Assembly (NCBI GenBank): GCA_029582265.1
Contig: CM055828.1
Location: 28,536,618-28,600,617, forward strand
Length of the DNA: 64,000 nt
From: Zoroaster sp. YZ-2022
Taxonomy: Eukaryota > Echinodermata > Asteroidea > Forcipulatida > Zoroasteridae
Direction of reading: 5' to 3'
Positions 54,761 to 64,000 of the stretch are shown piece after piece. The notes below the pieces were generated by a model, which saw only the letters and a list, made by a program, of their open reading frames with translations, did no database searches and was not told where the DNA came from. A program made the translations under genes and the position numbers. The first letter of the stretch is position 1; each line of letters starts with the position of its first letter.

Positions 54761-55918
54761 TAGAGTCGATTTATTTTGGTGCCAAATACAATGCAGACAT
54801 AAAGAAGGTCATGACCTGGACATTTTGTCCATTTTGTTGGAACTTATAAGTATGACTACAGTCGAGAAATATTTCATGTCTTCAAGAGTTCATTACACAT
54901 AGTCTCTATCATTTCAAGCAGAGTTGAATTTTATCCATTCCTACATGGTGGTCTTTATAATCAGCTTTTATTGGTACCTCAAGAAGGCTACCCCGCGAAT
55001 TTACCTCATTCTTTGATACGAGAGGGGCAATTAAGATAGAATGATAACCCTTCATCCATTTGAAGCAAACAGTTCCAATGGTATTGCATCCTTTGCATGT
55101 GCCGTCCTTTTGAGCTGTCACGTTTTCCTAATTCAAAAAACCCATATAGGCATCTCCAAACAGTCTTCAAGTAGGGTTTATCCTGCGTCTGAAAACATCC
55201 CTCTTTTTAATGGTTGTTTAGAAGTTGCTCTTTGTTGTGTGTCAGGTTGTACTAATCTTAGTTAACAAAGAGCCAGCTAATTATGTGGTAGTACGAAGTT
55301 AATGAGACCTCAAAAGGTTTTGGCCGGTGTCTTAAATTGGCATCGGACGATTCCTTTGAAATAGGCGGGGCAGTTAAAAGATAGGGTTGTAAGGCTTCGA
55401 GCCAACACCAGTAATAACTGGGAGATTTATTGGAAATTTACTATAGCTGGCTGTTTGTGACGGCAAAAGTCCACCAAATTTTCATGTCTGTATATAACCA
55501 TGGATGAAGGACGGTGTTGATTGATGATGGTTGCACATCTGAAAAATCTTTTTTATGACATAAGTACATTTATACCGACAATGTTTTGAGTATAGTTAAA
55601 TGTAAAACTGTTCGAGGAAAGTTACACCATTGATGTTGGCAAAGCTGCTAATTTGAATCTGCATTATACTTTCTTTGTATCAAGATGTTTGCCAACTCGT
55701 GTGAACATTTCAGTACAACGCGAAGTCTTAGTCATTAATTGTGAAAAGACGTTCACCAAGGCATTCACAATTTTAACAGAAAGCCCATGGAATAGAGTGA
55801 AGCGTTGCCATCAGAAATGGTTTTTAAAAATGTGCAAAATTGTTCTTTGTTTTCTCAGAAATGAAAGCACTTCAGACACAATAATATTTTGGAATAATTT
55901 TTTTGGAACTTGTGTCAT
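54761..55918. other. non-coding
   Basis: Nothing recognised. Confidence 0.4.
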
Positions 55919-56142
55919 TTAAATGGGCAGTATCGTCACGATCAGAGCAGACTTTCAACAGAGCATGGAATCGATGTCCTTGTTTAAGATGAATACAGTG
56001 ACTACAAATTACTGTCTAATATATGCAGCAGCAACGGTAATTTGACCTTATCACATGGGAAGCAAATTCTCAGTCAATGAGTTAATCTAAAACAAGCACC
56101 CTGATTCCATGCCCTGTTGATGGTGACATATTGCCCCTTTAA
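55919..56142. mobile_element. TTAA-target MITE, complete copy (224 bp)
   Basis: TTAAATGGGCAGTATCGTCA at the left and GCCCCTTTAA at the right. Inner arms are GAGCATGGAATCGATG and GATTCCATGCCCTG. The centre has ATGCAGCAGC. Confidence 0.8.
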
Positions 56143-58974
56143 GACGCGGACAAAATCGCTGCCATGGTCCATAAAGTTCAAGCTTAATGTACCCACAACA
56201 CATGTTTTACGTAACTACACAAATCATATAGACCTATCAGTTATGAAAATAATTAAAATCAGATCCTTTTCAATTTGGCTGTCACATGCCTGAATAAGAG
56301 TAGGTTGTTTAACCGCAGTTCAATGAAGATGAATGCTCTTTCATGAGTAAACGACATTCAGCTTTAAAGAAAAACTTGTCACATTTTAGCCTAGCCGTAC
56401 ATCATCACCTGTCATCTTTCTCACAAAAAAGTCATATTTTACGGTGTTTAATATTAGTCCCTTTATGTAATGCAATAATAACACAGGTCGCCCGGGGACA
56501 ATTCACAACCCTACGGTAGTAGACCTGACAGTCCTATACCCCTAGACACCAGATGATTGTCAACAAAGGAATTACTATCTACATGGAGATTTTTTGATTG
56601 AAGGGACCTTTTGGTGCGATATACATTTAAACCGTATGTTTTTTTTATATATAAAAAGGTTGAGTGAACTATTTTTTTCTCAAGCGATTTCCCAAGTGAG
56701 GAAAATTTCATATGAAGGTTATATTTAAATGATATTTGAAAGGTGGTTATGCCTTCATGTTTCTAGCCTCCATGGACGATCAGAGGTTACGCATTTTGTT
56801 AGTATGACAAATAATTTACTTGTTATAAATAATGTACGCGTAACACATACGCAGTAGGCTTATGCTTGCAATGATAACTCAAACAATTTGATTTTGTTTA
56901 TGGTGAACCGTTTCAGTCCCTTGAATCCAGTTTTTTCAAGGCGAAAACATACAATTTACCCTACCCCTTTTGGAAATTTTGCGTAAACGTTCAAAAGTAA
57001 AAAACCGTCCAATTGTTGTTTGACCCCGTCTCTTGCAAAGTTGACCTCATAGGCTGTGACTAAAATATTCGTTTTTCGTACGGTATGTATTGTAAACTCG
57101 TGAAACATGACATTCGTTTGTTAGTAAACGTTTGTAAACGAACCCATAAGCATCAGATTAATCGCGATGAAATTATTGCGAGAAATCAAGTCTGAATTTA
57201 GGTCACGGTTACGTCTGCCCAACCAATTTTAAAACGCTTAGGGTGGTGGGTTTGCCTTGAGCGCCATTTTGGAAAATCCTGAAAGGCGTTATACCTCCGC
57301 AGTACTCATAGTCCAACATGCGTGAAATGAAATGTTCACATGCATAAAGCGCAGTGATTCATTACGTAGAATACTAACTGTTAAGCTCCAAACAATCTAC
57401 AATTTTTGGGTCACAAAACTAGGGTCATGGCCGATAGTTTTACGTGCCGATACAAAAGGCTTTAAAAATGATTTCAACCGTTGCCAAAGGACTAACAGCA
57501 GAGAAACTTTGTATCCATAATCCAGGTTTACATTATGTCGCTACAGGGGACATTAGATATAAATCCGCGCTATAAAGAATGAACCTGAAAGCTGTTTGAT
57601 AATAATACCAGCGCTGGGTTTGTATACCGATACACCCTTTGCTGAACGAAAAAGGGCAACCCTAAAGTCATGAAAATACTGTACAGTATGTACCATTCAA
57701 CACTTGATCAGTTTACCACTACGTTTCTGAGCATCTATTTACAGAGACCGAACTAATAACAAATTCACTCAAGTAGTATAAAAAATGTCACGCAGGGCTT
57801 TATGTTGACATGGTTGTCATAGGGGAACCACAATCACACAGCATGGTTCATAATACTTACTATAGTGTTAAGCGTTGGTTATCACAGATGAAACTGAGAC
57901 GCCAAGAGGCAGGGTCCCATTTTTATCACAAAAGGTTAATTTTTTTCATTGAACAATATTTCGGCATGCCTTCAGATGTGTATCAATGAGTGTTGTATTT
58001 ATGGTGGGCATGCTGGGAAATAGATCCATGGTCCAACCCCTTGTTGTTATTGTTATAGTTTATCTTGTGTTTGCTTTGTTGTTGTTGTTGTTTATTCGTT
58101 GATGGCGTTCAATTATTGTGCTGGTATCTGGCGAATGGCGTCGTGGAATGTCGCTTTGGATTTTGTCCAGCTCTATGACGTAATTGTTGGATTACCGGTA
58201 TTGGCTTCACGTACTTAGGCCCTATTTAATATGCTACACTTAATTGCAATAGTGCCTCATCCATGAAATAACTTACACACCAGTTACATTAACGTTTCCT
58301 TGATCCCAGTGCAGGTATATAGAGCTGGTAACCTTAATTGCCAACTAGATGCCAAAGGCTTGATTGCGGCAGGAGGTTATTTTTCTTAAATGTTAACTTT
58401 GCTAGTGGTATGTTACATTCAGTGCGTAATTAGGCAGTTTTACACACATTTAACTTTTTTTGGAGCAGGGCAAAATGTAAATCTAAAGACTGTTGACACG
58501 AAAAAGTTCACGTGTCGCCAGACCTCTCTCGGTCAATAACACGGAGCGAAGATCATTGAGCACATCAATCAACCGCGAGCAGGTTTCAATCACTTATTAT
58601 TAGTTTCAACTTTGGGTATAGATTCGTTAGTTTTCTGTGTCCTGTTTGAACCTCCATGGCTAGAAGCATGTTTAAAGATGTATCACCCGGCAATATCCGG
58701 ATTTGTTTTGTTTTCATTGGAACGTTGATGATTGTGTCTCACGATTATTTTATTTTGCAGTATTTGTTTTCACTTTCTCAAGTTAAATAGCAATGTTCCA
58801 ATTTAAAACCAACAAAAAAATCCGGAAATTGCCGTTTAAGCCATCCCAGTGCCTGATTAATGTTGTAAAACTCGCCATTACAGATATACCAAAATACTTG
58901 GATTCAAATAACCAGCCCGTCTTCAAGTTTGTCGTTTGAAATCAGTGTTGCGAAATATTCGCGATTACCCAAAC
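56143..58974. other. non-coding
   Basis: No exon, tRNA or bounded transposon seen. Confidence 0.4.
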
Positions 58975-59929
58975 ATGCCGACCAAAGGTCCGTTATTATT
59001 GTTTGCATGGTATTTCACAATATTACCACTGAGTAGCAGTACTGACGCTGCTCCATTGCACCCATTGCACAGTGAAAAACCCGCTGCGTCGAAAATCCCG
59101 GCATCCCGCAGATTGATATTTTTTGGAATGTGAGAAAAATGCTATCAAACTTTTTAATTCTCGCTTTCAAAGACACCGTCTCGACCGCGAGGTTCAATTT
59201 CCAGCTCATTCACGATTGAAAGCACCCACAGAAAAGGGGCTTTAAACCGAAGATCATATACACCAGCCGTGCATTATATACTCCCCGATTATTATGATTT
59301 TTCTCTTTTACCGGCCACACAAAACGCTAAAATGTACAAAAAGGTATTTCAATCTAGCGGCAGGCCATTGAGCTTGTCTTTGAAATGGTTGTTGAAATCT
59401 GGGGATTATCCATTTCGCTCTCGTTCTCCCACTGGAATCGCTTTATTCTTGTCAAGCTCACTGGAAGGGGAGAGACTATATCGGTAGCCGTCGGGCGAGG
59501 AAACCGAGTACAGGTATACTGAGTGTTGTATCAGTTGGGGAAATCTATATTTTTACCTCCAGAATGATCAGATAGTCCAAGTTTAGGAAACCCCGATAGC
59601 ACTTGAAGCGTATAGTTTGCGGACTCAGAATCGCAAACCCTGTCACACTTTTTGTTTCGTGAGAAACCTTCCGCCACCATTTTTGAGACGCCATCAACAA
59701 CATAATTATGGTTGGCTCTTGGCAAAGTGACACTTTCTTCGCCTTGCATGGCCTGGCTCGAAACTCACTCAAAACCGAATTTGTAGATGGGTTTCTGTCC
59801 CTTAATTGTCTTCTCTTAACAGGTTTCTCCTTAACGGGGTACAGTGCTATAGGCGCTTTGGAGAAGTCCTTGGTGTCATTACAATTAAGATATACATGTA
59901 CATCCAGGATTAACTATCTTCCCTCCCAG

Positions 59930-60151
59930 CAGTGGCGTAGCCACGGGGGGGCCTGGGGGGGCACGTGCCCCCCACAAATTTCCAGTGCCCCCCCAGGTGC
60001 CCCCCCACGAAAAATCCTCATAGTGCCCCAAAAAACAGAAAAGAAAAAAAAGGGATAAAACCCATACCCCCTGGGCCCCCCCCCCCACTGAAAAGCAATG
60101 CCCCACTTGTGCCCCCCCCCCCCCACTGAAAAAGTCCTGGCTACGCCGCTG
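59930..60151. mobile_element. hAT-like element, GC-rich, without target duplication
   Basis: Left end CAGTGGCGTAGCCACG, right end TGGCTACGCCGCTG. The interior is long C and G runs with CACGTGCCCCCC. The flanks (CCTCCCAG and AGGAGATA) do not match, so one end may be rearranged or two elements recombined. Confidence 0.65.
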
Positions 60152-61428
60152 AGGAGATAGATACTAATGATTCGAATCGATTGAGTGAAAAGATTGGAGA
60201 GGAAAGCCAAAAAAGAAGCCAAGGAAAAGAGCATCACAAGTTTGTTACGACCTTAAGGATTTCGTGGAATTTGGCGAAAGTCAGGCAGGCTCGAATGTGT
60301 TTTGTTGATTGGGTTGGGGGCAAGTTTGTCTTAATTTTTTTTACTAAATTCGAGTGGAATTTGCCTACAATGTGGTGAGCCGGCTTTAAAAAAAAGATGA
60401 ATTAGAGTTGACGTCAGAACAAAAACTGTTCATGTGGATCTTTTGTCACATTCATAATGAAACAATTCAGCTGTTATGTTGTGTAAAATGATTGTGTATA
60501 AATTATCAATAGGCTGAGTGTTCGTGTTTTTTAACAACTGGACAAGACAAATCAAATCTAAACATTCTTAGACAATCATCTCAGGTTGACAGGTGCTAAG
60601 ATAAAGGATGTGACATTTTAACCCAGTTTAATCTCCTTAAAACACACACATTGAAAATCACAAAATTGTAAGTAGTGGGTTGAAAGCATGGTTGAAGAGA
60701 TATGTCTACTTGTCCATATTGCTCATCAGTGAAAATGAAAACATGCAATCTTCGCAAGTTTCGGACTGAAGCTTGCTCCTGAAGACACCGTACAGAGCAG
60801 ACTTAAGATAACGGTCGAGATGAATAGCCCACCGAATCACACATCTTATTATAAGAGAAAAACTCTACATAGTTTTCCCGCCGATTTCTGTTCGATCTGT
60901 CTTTATCATCCACCACTGCAAAGCTTCAAATCATATCTGACTTTCCACCTGTTCAACTTGTTATCGCTTTCCTTTTTTATGTCACTTCTTCGTCAGTTGT
61001 TACTGTTGCAACTGGCGGCGGGCGGGCCACCCACTAAATCCTCATCCACTTTCATATCAAATGTAGCCCACAAAACTAATGTTTTTTCTTTATGACCATT
61101 TCACACAGATAGACGTACACATGTAGGTGTTTTTATAAACATAAATCAGGATTATCAGATTTTCAAGGAAAACATTTTGGAACTGAAACTTGCGCCCTCG
61201 GCTGGATTCAAAGGATCATTTCGCTGGGGACATGTGCGGTAGCTTCGAAGTTGTCACTGTACTGTCTTGGGCTTCGTCCACAGGGGGCGTGTTCTTTGAA
61301 TTAGTGTTTCTAAATGTATTTGTCTGGTTGAGGTGATTCTCCCTCACTGTTGCACTATTGCGGTCGATTGGTATAGGTGCGTAAACGGAAAAACCGCAGG
61401 ATAGAAGGTGGATCAATTATTATGGTAG
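60152..61428. other. non-coding
   Basis: No supported gene or repeat. Confidence 0.4.
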
Positions 61429-62379
61429 CAGTGGCGCACCCAGGATTTGATTGGGGAGGGGGGCTCAAAATATTTTTATTTGAAATCCAATATGGGGGAG
61501 AAACATGGCTGACCCAAACCATAACCGCTGGCGCGGCTGCAGCCATGTCCCTAGTCGTGCTCGTCAGTGAACCTACGGCACATGTTAAATGTTTCCTGGT
61601 GGTTTCTAGTCATAAAAAGAAGACATTATGGCATGATTCGGACTCGTAGGGTTTTACCTTCCATATAATTTCCTCCTCTTGATGTAAAGAACTTGAGCTT
61701 GTTTCGTCTGCAAGATTTCTATAGTTAAATACTTTCATTGCGTGGACGTAAAGTTTGTGATCATTCCGGGCGGAGCTAAAAAAATTTCAAACACGAATTT
61801 GGCGGCAAAACCAAATCCCAATATTATCCAATCGGTGTTTGCTAAAAGAGTGTCACATAATCTTTGTAAATTAAAACCCAATCCTGGGCCATTGTGTACC
61901 AACTGGAAAGGAGTTGATTATAATGCGGGCGTGTTTAAATTTTACGAGTAACCTCAACGACAGTCAACGACCTCAACAAGAGAAACGGACAACAGAAAAT
62001 GAAAATTAAATTAAGTAAAGCTGCTCCCTGATCAGGGTGCACCATGGCAGGGGGGGGGGGAGAATGTGTAAAAATGCTTGTTATATATACTGGTGGCCCT
62101 TCAAGCTTACATGCACATGCATACGCAACGCCGTAAAATATAATAGTGAGTGGAATAAATGGAAAACTTTTGGAGGGGAGCTTGAGTCTCCTGAGTCCCC
62201 ATCCCTTGTACCACTGCCCTATACTCCTTGCCGAACTCCTCTGTAGACAAGACTTGGGCTCAGATTTTGCTCTCTTTCCTGGCTCCTTCTTTAAAAACAA
62301 AAACAAACATCAGCGGGCCCTTGGGGAGGGGGGGGGGAGGGGCTCGAGCCCCCCAAGCCCCCCCTTGGGTGCGCCACTG
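61429..62379. mobile_element. non-autonomous hAT element, 951 bp (second copy)
   Basis: Nearly identical to 24952-25896, same ends, with its own perfect 8-bp duplication TATGGTAG (61421-61428, 62380-62387). High similarity and intact duplications point to recent activity of the family. Confidence 0.95.
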
Positions 62380-62387
62380 TATGGTAG

Positions 62388-63727
62388 GCCCCAATGAATT
62401 GTGGATGTTCTAGCTTGATTCTAACTTGAGAAATTATTTTGTGCGTGTGTACTGTACATGTTTTAGTGTTGTCCCTTTTTTCTGTAACCTAGAGTGGCTT
62501 TTTAAAGCCTTGTTTGGCGCAAATTCCATAAAACATAAAAACAGTATATATTGGCACGAGCTCCAGAAGTAATAAAGTGTGACATGGTCTATACGGCTCT
62601 AAACAAAATATGAAGCAATTTTGGGATTTTTATTTTAAAATTTTGTAACTATGTTTGTAATTTCAAACTAGTGCATTAAAAAATCGAAATAAAAAATAAT
62701 TTGAACTTTAGAGACCTTTCTTTCGCTGTTGTTGTTGCAATTCAGTGAGTGCTTTACCTTGACGTTTCTTTTCAAAGTATTATTTTCCCCGTTAGCACAA
62801 AGGCAAGGAAGTGATAAATTTGGTGTTTAATTGTCCGTCACGAGAGTATGGAACGTCATTTTACGGGAACTGTATGGGTGATGAGGGTGGTGTTTGTTGG
62901 TCGTTGATTCCATGGGGGCTTAAAAGGGCGCCAGTCGTGACCCCACAAACTGGAACGAAAATCCCCAAAAGACCTCGTCGAAAGCAACTCTGTGCATATA
63001 TTGAAAATGATAACGAAAAATAGCCCCAAACAGTCATGTCTGCCGACATCTTGTTATAGAATGGCAAGGGGGTTTGGAGGAGAGAAGATAGGAATCTCGA
63101 AGGGCCCTTGATGCCAGCAGGGGCGTGACAATATGCCCACATGCGATCTCCTACACGAAAGTGGTAAACAACTTTGTCGGGAACAGCCTTCGCACAAAGG
63201 TAGGTTATACGTGGTTTGGCCATTCGAGATTCTAAGGACTTTATGGTCGGTGTCTGTAACAGCAAAGACGCAGTCGAGCGAAGCTAAATTCCGCTTGAAA
63301 CACAGCTTTAGTTTTTACTGGAGGAAAAATTGTGAAATTTCATACAATGCACAATGTCTGCATGCAATGGTTTTGGGAATCATATAGAACTGCTGTCGTA
63401 TACATGAAAATGAATACATGAACATGTATATAATAAATCAAGGCCTAATGTATAGACTTAATGGTATTTTATAGCTTTATGAAAGATCTATTCATGTATG
63501 CATTGTTATGGTCATACTTTTACGATCATATTTGTTCATACCCGTTTTCTAAAAATGTGAAATTTCTGTCTTTGGATGACGGAAATTAATTTTAGAAATT
63601 ATGTCAAAACCTTTACTAAAATGATGGTACCTCCGACATAAAATATTCCAAGGGATTTTAAAAACTGTAAAACTGTGATCATTTATGTATTTTTCGAGCT
63701 TACCAAAAGTGTATAGGGCCTAGTGGC
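62388..63727. other. non-coding
   Basis: Holds a 134-codon minus-strand frame (62861-63265) without signal peptide, domain or codon pattern that would support a gene. Confidence 0.4.
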
Positions 63728-64000
63728 TTAAAGGGGCAGTATCGTCACGATCAGAGCAGACTTTCAACAGGGCATGGAAATCGATGTCCTAGTTATACTT
63801 CATGCGAAAGCGAATGCGAAGCGAAATTCGTGACGTCGACAATGGTTCACAGCAAATATTCGCGGCGAGGATGGTTCGCAAAATTTGAACACATTTCAAC
63901 TTGCGCGAATCATTCGCCGCGAATTTGATGACGTAAAATTCGCTTCGCATTCGCTTTCGCGTGAAGTATGAACCGGCCTTAACACAGTGACTGAAAATTA
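63728..64000. mobile_element. TTAA-target MITE with a nested MITE, cut by the window edge
   Basis: Starts TTAAAGGGGCAGTATCGTCA and follows the 55919 copy until GATGTCCTAG. It is then interrupted at about 63794-63978 by a palindromic element with CGAAAGCGAATGCGAAGCGA arms and an AACCGGCC end, and resumes with AACACAGTGACTGAAAATTA. Confidence 0.75.

Noticed and set aside
59708..60058. 116-codon frame overlapping the GC-rich element
   Set aside because: Runs into the hAT-like element at 59930 and has Pro/Gly-rich low-complexity sequence there.
62861..63265. 134-codon minus-strand frame
   Set aside because: Longest non-repeat frame on the right, but no domain, signal, splice context or recognisable similarity.

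Overview
The window looks like nuclear DNA from a marine invertebrate deuterostome, most likely an echinoderm or a close relative. It is AT-rich, its genes have many introns, TAGGCCTATA-type motifs recur, and it is packed with short non-autonomous transposons, tRNA-derived SINEs with (AAT)n tails, and long (AAT)n and (AT)n microsatellites. The species call is an inference from style only. Most small open frames here are chance frames or lie in repeats; the real coding content is a handful of spliced genes.

Left part (1-10.4 kb): one probable minus-strand gene of unknown function is represented by a clean first coding exon (3370-3505) and a phase-compatible candidate second exon (380-460). The rest is repeats: a fold-back element with a SINE inserted in one arm (6045-6815), a 789-bp element with long terminal inverted repeats (7317-8105), and a 158-bp hAT MITE with a perfect 8-bp target duplication.

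Centre (10.5-39.7 kb): three minus-strand, head-to-tail paraoxonase/arylesterase (PON) family genes, called A, B and C here (transcription runs C, then B, then A). B (358 aa) and C (357 aa) assemble into nine exons with consistent GT-AG phases, and C keeps human PON1 numbering at several key sites (Cys42, Glu53, Asp54). Copy A has intact exons 2-9, but its first exon is missing: about 2.0 kb present in B is replaced by 41 bp. All copies keep the calcium ligands and the disulfide but lack both catalytic-dyad histidines. A and B are recent duplicates with 3.5-4 kb of homologous 5' flank; C is older. Filled and empty transposon sites between A and B give a relative history of insertions (SINE and CACTA-type MITE first, then duplication, then LINE, CACTA, hAT, Harbinger-like and hammerhead-like elements).

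Right part (39.7-64 kb): mostly repeat-rich non-coding DNA. It includes a palindromic element with TGACGTCA ends, a LINE reverse-transcriptase remnant, very long AT and TTA microsatellites, and at 50855-50943 a probable plus-strand Wnt-family first exon (signal peptide, then a Trp-Trp pair split by a phase-2 donor) behind a TATA box. The rest of that gene was not found in the window, so most of 51-64 kb is probably its first intron or flank.

The PON genes would make secreted or membrane-tethered calcium-dependent six-bladed propeller proteins. The conserved blocks upstream of exon 1 in B and C, one resembling a nuclear-receptor DR1 site, suggest shared transcriptional control.
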